Below, one piece after another: positions 1-8,872 of a DNA stretch of 64,000 bases. The notes beneath the pieces were generated by a model. That model was not told where the DNA came from. It ran no database searches and saw nothing but the letters and a program-made list of their open reading frames with translations. Numbering within the stretch: the first letter of the stretch is position 1; each line of letters opens with the position of its first letter. Source of the DNA: Paraburkholderia largidicola. GTDB lineage: Bacteria; Pseudomonadota; Gammaproteobacteria; Burkholderiales; Burkholderiaceae. Position numbers and translations under genes: made by a program. The stretch covers positions 2,232,001 to 2,296,000 of the forward strand of contig NZ_AP023176.1 of assembly GCF_013426895.1 (NCBI RefSeq). The letters are read 5' to 3'.

Positions 1-39
1 CAGCGAACGACCCAGTATATATCGACGGCATCGGAGCGC

Positions 40-1359
40 ATGACGCGCACGCGCTACTCGATCCTTGCGACGATCCTGCTGCTGGCGACGATCGCCTATG
101 CGGACCGCGCAATCCTGTCGATTGCCGGGCCGGGCATCGCAAAGGAATTCGGCCTGAATCATGTGCAGTTGGGCTATGTGCTGTCGGCATTCAGCTGGGC
201 GTATGTGGTGGGCCAGATTCCAGGCGGCCTGCTGCTCGACCGCCTCGGCACCAAGAAGATGTATGGTGCGACGCTCATTCTGTGGTCGATCGCGACCATG
301 TTGGTCGGCTTCATCGGCAACGTCACGTCGGATGTCTCCGTTGCACTCGCGCTGCTGTTTGCGCTGCGCTTCGCGCTCGGCCTGATCGAGGCACCGAGCT
401 TCCCGGCGAACGGCCGCGTCGCGGTCATGTGGTTCCCGAAGGAAGAACGCGGCCTCGCGACATCCCTCTTCGCTTCCGCTTCGTATTTCGCGGTGGCGAT
501 CTTCTCGCCTTTCGCGGGCTGGCTCACGGGGAAGTTCGGCTGGCCCTCGCCGTTCATCGCGCTTGGACTCATCGGTATCGCAGCGGCTGGCCTGTGGGCC
601 GTCGTCATGCATGAACCGCGCAACCATCCGCGCGTATCGTCGAGCGAACTGGATCACATCATCGCAGGCGGCGCGATGATCGACATCGACTCGAAACACG
701 AACTGCAGGCACGACCCGCCGTGTCGTGGGCGCTCGTGCGGACGCTGCTTGGCAACCGGATGCTGTGGTGCTCGTATATCGGCCAGTATTGCACCATCGC
801 GCTGAGCTATTTCTTCATCACGTGGTTCCCGATCTACCTCGTGCAGGCGCGCGGCATGAACGTCATGGAAGCGGGTTTCGCAACGATGGTTCCCGCGGTG
901 TCCGGCTTTCTCGGCGGCATTGCGGGCGGCGTGATCTCCGACATGCTCATCCGTCGCGGCTGGAGCGTTTCGTGGGCGCGCAAGACCCCGTATATCGTCG
1001 GCATGCTGGTGGGCTGCTGCATCGTACTGTCCGCCTTCACCGAGAGCAATGTCCTGATCGTGCTGCTGATGACGCTTGCGTTCTTCGGCAAAGGCACGGC
1101 GGCGGGCGCGGGCACGTGGGCCATCGTCAGCGACACGGCGCCTCGCGAGGCGGTTGGCCTTGCGGGCGCGATCTTCAATTGCGTGGGCAACATCGGCGGC
1201 ATCGTCACGCCGATCGCGTTCGGCTACATCGTGCAGGCAACGGGCGGCTATACGGTCGGGCTCTACTTCGTCGCTGCACACTGCCTCGTCGCGGCAGTCG
1301 TCTACCTGCTGTTCATGGGCAATATCAAGCGCGTGCAGATGCGCACGCCCGGCACTTAA
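40..1359 (+). CDS. MFS transporter, anion:cation symporter (GudP-like) family
   Basis: The 439-residue protein is a 12-helix inner-membrane secondary carrier. The N-terminal stretch with YADRAILSIAGP (about residues 20-31) and the GQIPGGLLLDRLG loop between helices 2 and 3 (about 58-70) are typical of the ACS branch of the major facilitator superfamily, which imports sugar acids and other organic anions with protons. The next gene, a 2-hydroxyacid dehydrogenase, starts 13 nt after the stop, so the two probably form one operon and the dehydrogenase may act on the imported acid. The ATG at 40 aligns well with family N-termini, but the frame is open to the window edge, so an upstream start cannot be excluded. 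The substrate is not deducible. Confidence 0.88.
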   Translation: MTRTRYSILATILLLATIAYADRAILSIAGPGIAKEFGLNHVQLGYVLSAFSWAYVVGQIPGGLLLDRLGTKKMYGATLILWSIATMLVGFIGNVTSDVSVALALLFALRFALGLIEAPSFPANGRVAVMWFPKEERGLATSLFASASYFAVAIFSPFAGWLTGKFGWPSPFIALGLIGIAAAGLWAVVMHEPRNHPRVSSSELDHIIAGGAMIDIDSKHELQARPAVSWALVRTLLGNRMLWCSYIGQYCTIALSYFFITWFPIYLVQARGMNVMEAGFATMVPAVSGFLGGIAGGVISDMLIRRGWSVSWARKTPYIVGMLVGCCIVLSAFTESNVLIVLLMTLAFFGKGTAAGAGTWAIVSDTAPREAVGLAGAIFNCVGNIGGIVTPIAFGYIVQATGGYTVGLYFVAAHCLVAAVVYLLFMGNIKRVQMRTPGT

Positions 1360-1372
1360 TGGAAATCAAGCT

Positions 1373-2353
1373 ATGCAACAAGCGGACACGCTGAAGCCCA
1401 CCGTACTCAACGCGGCGGAATTGCCCGAGTGGACCAATGCGGAACTCAGGGCGCTATTCAATGTTCTCGATCTGCCGAAAGATCCCGACGCCGCCGCTGC
1501 GTTTCTGGCGAAGCATGGTCATGAAGTGCGCGGCATCGCGTTGCGCAAGACGAAGATCGATTCAGCGTTTCTCGATGCCGTACCTGCTGTCGAGATCATT
1601 TCGAGCTACAGCGCAGGTCTCGACAATCTGGACGTGCAGGCAACCCGATCGCGCGGTATCACGATCGAAAACACGTCGCACATTCTGGCCGAAGACGTCG
1701 CGAATGCAGCCGTCGGTCTTGCGCTTGCCGTGACCCGCGACTTCATCAACGCCGACGCCTTCGTCCGTACGGGCGCGTGGCCCGAGCATGGACACTATCC
1801 GCTTGGGCGTTCGATCTCGCGCATGAAGGTCGGGATTGTCGGACTCGGCACGATTGGGTCCGCAATCGCGAAACGTCTGCGGGCATGTGGCTCGACCCTC
1901 GCGTATTTCGGTCCGAGCCGGAAATCGGTCGATATGCCGTACTACGACGACGTCGTCCGGCTCGCGCGCGATTGCGACATGCTGATTCTGACCTGCCCGC
2001 TGTCTCCTTCCACGCATCATCTCGTCGATAGCGCGGTGCTCGATGCGCTCGGACCGCGTGGGTATCTCGTCAACATTTCACGCGGGCCCGTGGTCGACGA
2101 GGCGGCGCTGATTGCCGCGCTGGCGCAGGACGCGATTGCGGGCGCGGCGCTCGATGTTTTCGAGCACGAACCGGTCGTACCCGAAGCGCTGATCCGCGAT
2201 CGCCGGGTCGTGTTGACGCCGCATATCGGCTCGGCGACGGACGAAACGCGGAGGAGCATGGCGGAGAACGTCGTCGATACGCTTGCGAGGCATTTTGGGC
2301 TTCCCGGCCCGCGTGACAGGCAGGTTGATGCCGCCGTCGAAAGTATCGGATGA
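1373..2353 (+). CDS. D-isomer-specific 2-hydroxyacid dehydrogenase
   Basis: This 326-residue cytoplasmic NAD(P)-dependent dehydrogenase interconverts a 2-oxoacid and a D-2-hydroxyacid, in the glyoxylate/hydroxypyruvate reductase group. The nucleotide-binding GLGTIG lies at residues 157-162. The catalytic triad of the family is visible as Arg237 (in NISRGP), Glu266 (in EHEP) and His284 (in TPHIGSATD). The open frame extends upstream inside the previous gene, but the ATG at 1373 gives the normal family length and follows the transporter stop by 13 nt. It is probably co-transcribed with the upstream ACS-type carrier. The exact substrate is inferred only as a small hydroxy- or oxo-acid. Confidence 0.88.
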   Translation: MQQADTLKPTVLNAAELPEWTNAELRALFNVLDLPKDPDAAAAFLAKHGHEVRGIALRKTKIDSAFLDAVPAVEIISSYSAGLDNLDVQATRSRGITIENTSHILAEDVANAAVGLALAVTRDFINADAFVRTGAWPEHGHYPLGRSISRMKVGIVGLGTIGSAIAKRLRACGSTLAYFGPSRKSVDMPYYDDVVRLARDCDMLILTCPLSPSTHHLVDSAVLDALGPRGYLVNISRGPVVDEAALIAALAQDAIAGAALDVFEHEPVVPEALIRDRRVVLTPHIGSATDETRRSMAENVVDTLARHFGLPGPRDRQVDAAVESIG

Positions 2354-2427
2354 CATGGCCGACGCCATTCCGGGATCAGGCATCGCGAATGCTCAATGCA
2401 AAGGCGCTATTTTCCCCGGAGAGCGAC

Positions 2428-2700
2428 ATGGCTGAATATGGTGGCGAACGCAGTACCGACGATCGGATTCGTGAACGTGCTTATCAACTTTGGGAGCGGG
2501 ATGAGGACCCCAGGAAACACGCTGATGAGTACTGGGATACGGCACGCCGGCAGATCGAGGCCGAGGGCGCGGACGATGCGCCCAACGAGCCCCCGATCGA
2601 ACAATCCGACAAGCGACAACTGGAAAGCGAAGACCCGCAGGACGTCGACAGCCCGAATGGCGATGCGGCAGGCAAGCCGCGCGCGAAGCGGACGAGGTGA
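2428..2700 (+). CDS. DUF2934 domain small protein
   Basis: A 90-residue hydrophilic, very acidic and basic protein. Residues about 8-45 match the DUF2934 pattern (RIRERAYQLWERDEDP followed by a Trp and a charged helix), common in rhizobial and Burkholderiales genomes; its function is unknown. The ATG at 2428 is preceded by GGAGAG at 2418-2423 and is preferred to the longer frame starting at 2350. The C-terminal half (Glu/Asp/Pro/Lys/Arg-rich) looks disordered. It stands alone between the dehydrogenase and the convergent arsenic operon, and no neighbour suggests a role. Confidence 0.75.
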   Translation: MAEYGGERSTDDRIRERAYQLWERDEDPRKHADEYWDTARRQIEAEGADDAPNEPPIEQSDKRQLESEDPQDVDSPNGDAAGKPRAKRTR

Positions 2701-2787
2701 TGGACGCTGGGTGAATCGTCATCGATCGATGCACACGAAAAAACGATCCGGGCGCCCACGTCTCTGTCTACATGAACGTGGTCGCGC

Positions 2788-3549
2788 TCATTCAGTTTCG
2801 CTGTCGTCGGTATCGGCATTCGAACTGGTTTCGTGTCGCATTGCCGCGCTGGCAAGCGTGCTTGCCGGCGCGGGCGCTGCCTCCTTCCGTTCACTGTAGC
2901 GATCGGTCAGATAGTCCGAACGATCCCGCACAAGCAGCGTGAATTTGAACAGCTCTTCCATCACGTCGACCACGCGGTCGTAGTAGGCGGAGGGCTTCAT
3001 CCGGCCGTCGGAATCGAACTCCTGCCAGGCCTTCGCGACCGACGACTGGTTGGGGATCGTCACCATCCGCATCCACCGGCCGAGCACGCGCAGCGCATTC
3101 ACCGCGTTGAAAGACTGCGAGCCGCCGCATACCTGCATGACGGCGAGCGTGCGGCCTTGCGTCGGCCGTATTCCCGCGCTTTCGAGCGGAAGCCAGTCGA
3201 TCTGGTTCTTGAACACGGCCGTCAAGTTGCCATGACGCTCGGGGCTGCACCATACCTGTCCCTCGGACCACTCGGACAGTTTGCGCAGTTCGACCACTTT
3301 CGGATGGTCTGCCGGGACACTGTCGGCGAGCGGCAGGCCGTGAGGATCGAATACGCGTGTGTCCGCGCCGAAATGCCGGAGGATGCGTTCGGCTTCGAGC
3401 GTAAGCAGCCGGCTGTACGACGTGGCCCTCAGCGACCCGTAAAGCAGCAGGATGCGCGGCGGATGCGTCGATGCAGCCGCGGGCGTCAGCTTCTCCAGTT
3501 GCGGCGTGTCGAGATGTGCAGCGCTGATGTTCGGCAGATCGCTCAGCAT
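2788..3549 (-). CDS. arsH: ArsH-type NADPH-dependent flavoprotein (organoarsenical oxidase)
   Basis: The 253-residue protein belongs to the NADPH-dependent FMN reductase family. The flavodoxin-like phosphate loop [11 protein letters not shown] is near residue 35 and the ArsH signature [18 protein letters not shown] is in the middle. ArsH enzymes oxidise trivalent methylated or aromatic arsenicals to less toxic pentavalent forms. It is the last gene of the arsR-arsI-arsC-acr3-arsH operon, starting 2 nt after the acr3 stop, so it is translationally close-coupled. A longer upstream frame exists but overlaps all of acr3 and is not credible. The low-complexity tail (about residues 225-253) is unusual for the family and probably disordered. 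Confidence 0.93.
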   Translation of the reverse strand: MLSDLPNISAAHLDTPQLEKLTPAAASTHPPRILLLYGSLRATSYSRLLTLEAERILRHFGADTRVFDPHGLPLADSVPADHPKVVELRKLSEWSEGQVWCSPERHGNLTAVFKNQIDWLPLESAGIRPTQGRTLAVMQVCGGSQSFNAVNALRVLGRWMRMVTIPNQSSVAKAWQEFDSDGRMKPSAYYDRVVDVMEELFKFTLLVRDRSDYLTDRYSERKEAAPAPASTLASAAMRHETSSNADTDDSETE

Positions 3550-3551
3550 GA

Positions 3552-4643
3552 TCAGTTTCTCCGAAGGCTGGGCGCGGCTTGCCGATGCCCTGATTCGTAC
3601 CAGGCCTGTGAACGGTTCACGATGCCGACGACCAGCAGCATCACGGGCACCTCGATCAATACGCCGACCACCGTCGCGAGCGCCGCGCCCGAATGGAAAC
3701 CGAACAGGCTGATTGCCGTGGCGACTGCGAGTTCGAAAAAGTTGCTCGCGCCGATAAGACTCGAAGGTCCCGCCACGCAATGTGCGACGCCAAGCCTGCG
3801 ATTGAGCAGATAGGCGAGCCCCGAGTTCAGCAACACCTGAACGAGGATCGGCACGGCAAGCATCGCGATCACCAGCGGCTGCGCGACGATCGCCTGCCCT
3901 TGAAACGCAAACAGCAATACCAGCGTCGCAAGCAATGCGCAGATCGACCACGGGCCGAGGCGCGCGACGACGCCGCGAAAATGCGCTTCGCCCCGCGCGA
4001 GCAGATGGCGCCGCAACAGTTGCGCGAGGATCACGGGAATGACGATGTACAGACCGACGGACGCGATCAGCGTATCCCACGGCACCGTAATCGCAGACAA
4101 GCCGAGCAGCAACGCGACGAGTGGAGCGAACGCCACGATCATGATCGAGTCGTTCAGCGCGACCTGCGACAACGTGAAATACGGATCGCCCTTGCACAGT
4201 TGCGACCACACGAACACCATCGCCGTGCACGGCGCGGCGGCCAGCAGGATCAGACCCGCGACGTAGCTGTCGAGCTGCTCGATGGGCAACCAGGGCCGAA
4301 ACACGTGACGGATGAACAGCCAGCCCAGCAGCGCCATCGAGAACGGCTTGACGAGCCAGTTGACCGCGAGCGTCACGCCAATGCCGCGCCACTGGCTGCC
4401 GACCTGCTTCATCGCCGAGAAGTCGATCTTGACGAGCATCGGGATGATCATCACCCAGATCAGCATCCCGACGGGCACGTTGACGTGCGCCATTTCCATA
4501 CGGCCGATCGCCTGAAACACACCCGGAAGGATCTGGCCGAACAGGACACCGGCAACGATGCACAGCGCAACCCACAGCGTCAGATAGCGCTCGAAAAAAC
4601 CGATCGCCGGGCGCACGGCGTTGCGGGCTTCAATGCTGCTCAT
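3552..4643 (-). CDS. acr3: ACR3-family arsenite efflux permease
   Basis: This 363-residue integral membrane protein with about ten hydrophobic segments exports As(III) from the cytoplasm. The conserved cysteine essential in characterised Acr3 proteins is present as Cys139 in AAAPCTAM, and the [16 protein letters not shown] helix near residue 55 is typical. The start at 4643 (MSSIEARN) lies inside the end of arsC, giving a 14-nt overlap, which points to translational coupling. A 14-codon upstream extension is possible but has no better support. It provides the efflux step for arsenite made by ArsC or released by ArsI. Confidence 0.94.
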   Translation of the reverse strand: MSSIEARNAVRPAIGFFERYLTLWVALCIVAGVLFGQILPGVFQAIGRMEMAHVNVPVGMLIWVMIIPMLVKIDFSAMKQVGSQWRGIGVTLAVNWLVKPFSMALLGWLFIRHVFRPWLPIEQLDSYVAGLILLAAAPCTAMVFVWSQLCKGDPYFTLSQVALNDSIMIVAFAPLVALLLGLSAITVPWDTLIASVGLYIVIPVILAQLLRRHLLARGEAHFRGVVARLGPWSICALLATLVLLFAFQGQAIVAQPLVIAMLAVPILVQVLLNSGLAYLLNRRLGVAHCVAGPSSLIGASNFFELAVATAISLFGFHSGAALATVVGVLIEVPVMLLVVGIVNRSQAWYESGHRQAAPSLRRN

Positions 4644-5151
4644 TGGCTTCTTCTGCCGGGCGCTCGCCGATCGCGCGCATTTCACGCTGGATCGCGTTGT
4701 GATCGAGAACGTGCAACGGCAGGTTCACGAATTGGCTCACGCGGTTCATGATCTGTCGATAGACCTTGTCGAAGACCTTGCGCTTTTCATCGTCGCTTCC
4801 CTCGAAGGCCGCGGGATCTTCGAATCCCCAATGCGCTGTGACGGGCTTGCCGGGCCAGATCGGGCAAACCTCGCCAGCGGCCTGATCGCACACGGTGATG
4901 ATGAAGTCCATTTGCGGCGCGTCTGATTTGGCGAACTCGTCCCAACTCTTGCTGCGCATCGGTGCCGTGTCGTAACCCAGCGCGCGGCATCGCTCGATCG
5001 CAAACGGATTGACCGCGCCGGATGGATGGCTGCCCGCGCTGTAGGCGCGAAAGCGCCCTTTGCCAAGCACGTTGAACAGCGCTTCAGCCATGATGCTGCG
5101 CGCGCTGTTGCCCGTGCAGAGGATCAGCACGGAATAAGGTTTGTCGCTCAT
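4630..5151 (-). CDS. arsC: Arsenate reductase, low-molecular-weight phosphatase type
   Basis: The 173-residue cytoplasmic enzyme reduces arsenate to arsenite. The P-loop CTGNSAR at residues 12-18 matches the LMW protein-tyrosine-phosphatase fold, and Cys88 and Cys95 (ITVCDQAAGEVC) reproduce the Cys-x6-Cys relay pair of pI258-type, thioredoxin-linked ArsC. Its start overlaps the arsI stop by 4 nt (ATGA) and its end overlaps acr3 by 14 nt, so it sits in a tightly coupled operon. The longer open frame upstream of 5151 runs antiparallel through arsI sequence in another frame and is rejected as the start. Confidence 0.95.
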   Translation of the reverse strand: MSDKPYSVLILCTGNSARSIMAEALFNVLGKGRFRAYSAGSHPSGAVNPFAIERCRALGYDTAPMRSKSWDEFAKSDAPQMDFIITVCDQAAGEVCPIWPGKPVTAHWGFEDPAAFEGSDDEKRKVFDKVYRQIMNRVSQFVNLPLHVLDHNAIQREMRAIGERPAEEANEQH

Positions 5152-5615
5152 TGGCGGCTCCGGAATGACATCGCGGTCTCGGACGGAATGCAGCAGGCAG
5201 CCGTGGTTTCGTTCGCGGATAACGCTTCGATATGCGACTGCCCGTAAACGGGGGCCGATTCGAGCGTCCGAAAGGTTTCCCACGCGACGCCTTGCGGATC
5301 GACGGTCCACGCCTTGTCGGACTTCGCATAGCAACACGTGGTGCCGCTCTGGTGCTGCACAGGGAGGGCGGCCGCGGCGAAGCGCGCGTTCATCTCGGCA
5401 AGTTCTTCATCGGTTTCGACCTGGATGCCGATGTGGTCGACGCCCGGTTTCGCGCCACGTTGCGAGATCGCGAAGTTCACGGGCGGATCGGTCAACTCCC
5501 ACTTGCAGTAGTCGCGCTTCGTCACCGTCGGCTCGACATTGCCGAACATCGCGCTATAGAAGCGGATGCTGTCCGCAAGGTTCTCGACCGCGACGTGGAT
5601 GTGCATGCGTTTCAT
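5148..5615 (-). CDS. arsI: ArsI/CadI-family extradiol-dioxygenase-like C-As lyase
   Basis: The 155-residue protein is a vicinal-oxygen-chelate (glyoxalase/bleomycin-resistance fold) metalloenzyme. ArsI cleaves the carbon-arsenic bond of trivalent organoarsenicals such as methylarsenite. The vicinal cysteine pair Cys94-Cys95 in GTTCCYAKSDKAW binds the arsenical, and the likely Fe(II) ligands are a His at residue 5 or 7, His61 (VDHIG) and Glu113 (AWETF), matching the known ArsI layout. The start overlaps arsR by 4 nt and the stop overlaps arsC by 4 nt. Together with ArsH it extends this operon from inorganic to organic arsenic. A few members of the family are annotated CadI. Confidence 0.9.
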   Translation of the reverse strand: MKRMHIHVAVENLADSIRFYSAMFGNVEPTVTKRDYCKWELTDPPVNFAISQRGAKPGVDHIGIQVETDEELAEMNARFAAAALPVQHQSGTTCCYAKSDKAWTVDPQGVAWETFRTLESAPVYGQSHIEALSANETTAACCIPSETAMSFRSRQ

Positions 5616-5944
5616 GGCTTGTCTCCGCAGCAGTTGGAAAGGTCGCTGGCGGCGCAGGGGGCGCCCGCGCAGCAGTTCTCAGTGAGAAAGCCGATCAGCG
5701 TGGTCATCGCATCGAAGTTGGCGGTGTAGATGACGAAGCGCCCTTCCTGTCGCGAGGTCACCAGTTCGGCGTGCGTGAGGTCTTTCAGGTGAAACGACAG
5801 GCCAGAAGGAGAAATCCCCAGCTGCTGCGCGATTTCGCCCGCTGCCATGCCTTCGGGGCCGGCAATGACGAGCTGGCGAAAGATGGCGAGGCGGGATTCG
5901 TGAGCGAGCGCGCCGAGCGCGCGTACGGCGTTGATCGTGTCCAT
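5612..5944 (-). CDS. arsR: ArsR/SmtB-family arsenic-responsive repressor
   Basis: The 110-residue winged-helix repressor has the recognition helix in ISPSGLSFHLKDL (about residues 44-56). Its C-terminal tail carries NCCAGAPC (Cys91, Cys92, Cys97) plus a second Cys pair at 105-106. This resembles the As(III)-binding cysteines of AfArsR-type repressors rather than the helix-4 CVC of plasmid ArsR. It is the first gene of the ars operon and probably represses it through the palindrome at 5974-5993. A GTG three codons upstream (5953) has a better-spaced GGAG and may be the real start. Confidence 0.92.
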   Translation of the reverse strand: MDTINAVRALGALAHESRLAIFRQLVIAGPEGMAAGEIAQQLGISPSGLSFHLKDLTHAELVTSRQEGRFVIYTANFDAMTTLIGFLTENCCAGAPCAASDLSNCCGDKP

Positions 5945-5973
5945 GTCGATCACTTTACTCGCTCCATTTCTAT

Positions 5974-5993
5974 ATTTCAAGAAATGTTGAAAT
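5974..5993 (-). promoter_or_regulatory. ArsR operator (perfect 7-bp inverted repeat)
   Basis: ATTTCAA (5974-5980) and TTGAAAT (5987-5993) form a perfect inverted repeat with a 6-nt centre, AT-rich against GC-rich surroundings and 20-30 nt upstream of the arsR start. This is the expected size, position and composition of an ArsR-family operator. The repressor assignment is inferred from adjacency. Confidence 0.75.
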
Positions 5994-6089
5994 GATGTGG
6001 TTTCGGAGGGTTGGTGAGTCGCAGGGTGATTGCAGTTTCACGTACGGATAGCGTGTCGCTGCAAAGCGCGGACTTCCCTGACGGACCAC

Positions 6090-6119
6090 TTGAAAATGTG
6101 ATGCGATAGTCGATACAAT
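6090..6119 (+). promoter_or_regulatory. Sigma-70 promoter of tRNA-Leu
   Basis: TTGAAA (6090-6095) and TACAAT (6114-6119) are separated by 18 nt. Each matches the sigma-70 consensus at 5 of 6 positions, and the -10 ends 11 nt before the mature tRNA 5' end. This spacing is right for a tRNA promoter. Confidence 0.75.
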
Positions 6120-6130
6120 TGCGCCCCCTT

Positions 6131-6215
6131 GCCCAGGTGGCGGAATTGGTAGACGCACTATCTTGAGGGGGTAGCGCCGAAAGGCGTGCGGGTTCGAGTC
6201 CCGCCCTGGGCACCA
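6131..6215 (+). tRNA. tRNA-Leu (anticodon GAG)
   Basis: The 85-nt class II tRNA starts GCCCAGG and ends CCTGGGC plus an encoded ACCA. The D-loop motif GGTAGACGC, the anticodon stem CTATC/GGTAG around loop TTGAGGG (anticodon GAG at 6165-6167), a variable arm, and the T-loop GGTTCGAGTCC are all visible. It decodes CUC and CUU leucine codons. It is transcribed divergently from the ars operon. Confidence 0.97.
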
Positions 6216-6567
6216 GAACATATTCCGGCACTTGCCACATCACCCTACCTTCCGCGTCGTCATTTCGCACATCGAAATAAATAGCAAGATTTTCGTGTGT
6301 GCCCCTCGCGACCCTGAAGACGTCGGAAAAGGTACTCCGCAGCTTTCTCTGCGCCCTCAAACCAGCCCGGCGAGCCGCTCGTATACCCGCTTGTCATTCC
6401 TTTTTTTCCGTGGAACACTGGGCCGCATCTGCTGTACCGGACTTGATTCCGATATACCGGACAAACAGGCAGGTACGCGATCGATCGATTGTCACGCCTG
6501 CGGCCGCCCTTTCCGCTTTGGTCGCGAGCGCTCCGTCCAGATGGGCATTTCTCTCACAGGGTCGAAA
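6216..6567. other. Intergenic region, tRNA-Leu to ABC transporter
   Basis: About 350 nt with no credible gene. A reading frame runs through it into the downstream binding protein, but its upstream part has no family character. The only structure seen is a direct repeat at 6435-6462. No clear terminator or sigma-70 promoter was found. Confidence 0.6.
6435..6462. repeat. Direct repeat TACCGGAC, 20-bp period
   Basis: TACCGGAC occurs at 6435-6442 and 6455-6462, exactly 20 bp start to start, i.e. on the same helix face. It lies about 105 nt before the ABC transporter operon and may be a regulator site. This is inference only. Confidence 0.35.
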
Positions 6568-7401
6568 ATGAGACTGTTCAAAGAAAGCGCAAGGTTCGCC
6601 TGTTTGTCCGCCGTCGTCGGCCTGCTGGCACTCACCGGTTGCACCAAGGTCGAGGCACCCGGCCAGGATGCCGCGACCGGCTCGACCTTGCAGGCCGTCC
6701 TGCAACGCGGCACGCTGCGTGTCGGTGACTGTCTGAGCTTTGCGCCCTTCGGCTTTTACGACAAGAGCGGGCAACCGGACGGTTACGACGTCGATCTCGC
6801 GAAAGAACTGGCGAAACAGATGGGCGTCAAGCTCGAGATGGTCAACACGACGAGCGCAAACCGCATTCCGAATCTGCAGACCGCCAAAGTCGACGTAGTC
6901 TTCTGCAACTTCACACGCAATCTCGAGCGCGCAAAGGAGATCGCCTTCACGACGCCTTATGTCGTCGCGAGCGAGGCGCTGCTCGTCAAGAAGAGCAGCG
7001 GCATTCAGTCGGTCAAGGACATGTCCGGCCACACGATTGCGACCGTCAAGGGATCGACGAACGGTGACGAAGTGCGCGCGCTGGGCATCCCCGTGAAGAT
7101 CCAGGAATACGACAGCTCGGAAGCCGCCATCCTCGCCGTCAAGCAGGGCCAGGCCGACGCGATGATCGAAGACAACAACTTTCTCGCCTATCAGGCGAAG
7201 CTGGACCCGGAACTGACCGTCACCAACGAAGCCCTCGTCCCGCTCGAATACAACGCGTTCGGCGCGAAGGCGGGCGATCAGGTCTGGCTGAACTATCTGA
7301 ACCTGTTCCTGTTCAACATCAACGCGTCGAAGCTCAATGCGCAGCTTTACACGAAATGGTTCGGCACCCCGCCCCGCTATCCATTGAACCCGCAGTTCTG
7401 A
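6568..7401 (+). CDS. Polar amino-acid ABC transporter, solute-binding lipoprotein
   Basis: This 277-residue binding protein captures a substrate in the periplasm for the two permeases and ATPase that follow. The N-terminus is a signal peptide with lipobox LTGC, placing the acylated cysteine at residue 25. The body shows the family-3 solute-binding pattern GTLRVGDCLSFAPFGFYD, then YDVDLAKELAKQMGVKLEMV, then the DVVFCNFTRNLERAKEIAFTTPY hinge. The ATG at 6568 has AGG 7 nt upstream and starts directly at the signal peptide; the longer frame is not supported. Family members bind glutamate, glutamine, cystine, histidine or opines, and the ligand here is unknown. Confidence 0.9.
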   Translation: MRLFKESARFACLSAVVGLLALTGCTKVEAPGQDAATGSTLQAVLQRGTLRVGDCLSFAPFGFYDKSGQPDGYDVDLAKELAKQMGVKLEMVNTTSANRIPNLQTAKVDVVFCNFTRNLERAKEIAFTTPYVVASEALLVKKSSGIQSVKDMSGHTIATVKGSTNGDEVRALGIPVKIQEYDSSEAAILAVKQGQADAMIEDNNFLAYQAKLDPELTVTNEALVPLEYNAFGAKAGDQVWLNYLNLFLFNINASKLNAQLYTKWFGTPPRYPLNPQF

Positions 7402-7450
7402 ACCCGAACGCGCGGCGCGAACGACAGCCCGACTTTGCGAAGGAATGGCG

Positions 7451-8170
7451 ATGAGTTATCAATGGCTGACCCTGTGGGGCTATGTGCCCGAGTTCTTCCA
7501 GGCGGCGTGGCTCACGTTGCAGATCACGCTGCTCGCATTTTGCGTCGCGCAGATTCTCGGCCTGTTGACGGCGCTCGCGGGCGCGTCGCATCTCGCGCCG
7601 CTGCGTGTCGTAGCGCGCAGCTATATCGAACTGATCCGCAACACGCCCGTTCTGCTGCAGATATTCATTGTGTTCTTCGGTCTGCCATCGCTGGGCTTGA
7701 ATCTGAGTGCGTATACGGCGGGCGTGATTGCGCTCGGCGTGAATGTGGGGGCGTATATGGCCGAAGTCTTCCGCGCCGGCATTCAGTCGGTGCCGCGCGG
7801 ACAGATCGAAGCGGCCGGCATTCTCGGCCTTGGGCGTGCGCAGATCTTTATCGAAGTCGTCTTGCCGCAAGCGGCGCGCGCCGTCTATCCCGCGATCGTC
7901 AACAACCTGATCCAGTTGCTGCTTGGCACGTCGCTGCTGTCCGCGATTGCATTGCCTGAACTGACGGGAACGGCGACCGTGATCAATGCGCGCACGCTGC
8001 TCTATATCCAGACGTTCTCGGTCACGCTGATCGCGTATCTGGTCCTGAGCAATTGCCTGTCATGGATCGCGGAGCAGATCGGCGCGCGCGTATTCCAGCC
8101 GCCCTTAATGCTGAAGCAGCACACGCGTAGGCGGCTATTGCTGATTCCGCGTCAAGCGAACCGTAACTGA
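7451..8170 (+). CDS. Polar amino-acid ABC transporter permease (HisM/GlnP type), subunit 1
   Basis: The 239-residue membrane protein has about five helices and the EAA-type coupling loop EAAGILGLGRAQIFIEVVLPQA (about residues 119-140), which docks the ATPase. The RSYIELIRNTPVLLQIFIVFFGLP segment is diagnostic for the His/Glu/Gln/Arg/opine family. The ATG at 7451 is chosen over 7445 because AAGGA at 7440-7444 is then correctly spaced. It lies about 50 nt after the binding protein and about 55 nt before the second permease, so it is the third component of a four-gene operon. Confidence 0.9.
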   Translation: MSYQWLTLWGYVPEFFQAAWLTLQITLLAFCVAQILGLLTALAGASHLAPLRVVARSYIELIRNTPVLLQIFIVFFGLPSLGLNLSAYTAGVIALGVNVGAYMAEVFRAGIQSVPRGQIEAAGILGLGRAQIFIEVVLPQAARAVYPAIVNNLIQLLLGTSLLSAIALPELTGTATVINARTLLYIQTFSVTLIAYLVLSNCLSWIAEQIGARVFQPPLMLKQHTRRRLLLIPRQANRN

Positions 8171-8224
8171 ACCCGACCTGAACCGCATCCGGCCCGCGTC
8201 TGATTCATAGAGGGGAAACCGCCC

Positions 8225-8872
8225 ATGTCAACCGAACTGCTGACGACCAGTCTGTCGATCCTGCTTCATGGACTGGTCGCGACCTTGCTGCTCTCTGCGG
8301 CGTCGATTGTCGGCGGCACGCTGATCGGCCTGCTCGCCGCCGTGTTGCGCTCGTTCGGACCATGGGGCAGCGCGCGCGTCGCGAAGCTCTACACCGAGCT
8401 GTTTCGCGGCACACCCGTGCTCATCACGCTGATGTTCATCTATTTCGGTGTGTCGTACTTCGGCTATGCGATCGATGTGTTCGCGGCGGGTGTCGTCGGC
8501 TTGAGCGTGTACCAGGGCGCATATATCGCCGAAGTGTTCCGCTCGGGCATCGAAGCCGTGCCCAAAGGGCAATGGGAAGTCTCGCAGATTCTCGGCCTTG
8601 GCAAGACACAGACGTTCTTCTCGGTCGTGTTGCCGCAGACGGGCAAGATCGTGTTGCCGCCGCTGATCGGCCAGTATCTGTCGCTGATCAAGGATACGTC
8701 GATCGTCAGCATGATCGGCCTGTCGGAGCTGATGCATGGCGGTCAGGCCATCGTCGACCGCGTCGGCAAGCCGGTCGAAATCTACGGACTCGTCGCCGTA
8801 CTGTATTTCGTCGTGTGTTTCCCGCTGTCGCAGTGGGTGCGCCATCATGATCGTCGGAGCCTGTTGTCATGA
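8225..8872 (+). CDS. Polar amino-acid ABC transporter permease, subunit 2
   Basis: A 215-residue membrane protein homologous to the preceding permease; the two likely form the heterodimeric channel. The signature [20 protein letters not shown] and the EAA loop [18 protein letters not shown] are visible. A GAGGGG ribosome-binding site precedes the ATG. The stop overlaps the ATPase start in an ATGA arrangement, indicating coupled translation. Confidence 0.9.
   Translation: MSTELLTTSLSILLHGLVATLLLSAASIVGGTLIGLLAAVLRSFGPWGSARVAKLYTELFRGTPVLITLMFIYFGVSYFGYAIDVFAAGVVGLSVYQGAYIAEVFRSGIEAVPKGQWEVSQILGLGKTQTFFSVVLPQTGKIVLPPLIGQYLSLIKDTSIVSMIGLSELMHGGQAIVDRVGKPVEIYGLVAVLYFVVCFPLSQWVRHHDRRSLLS

Noticed and set aside
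3693..4751. 352-codon plus-strand frame over acr3
   Set aside because: Charged, repetitive Arg/Asp/His translation typical of an antisense shadow; acr3 and arsC overlap in a coherent operon on the other strand.
6131..6215. tRNA-Leu as the attachment site of an integrated island
   Set aside because: No integrase gene and no partial duplicate of the tRNA 3' end was seen in the window.
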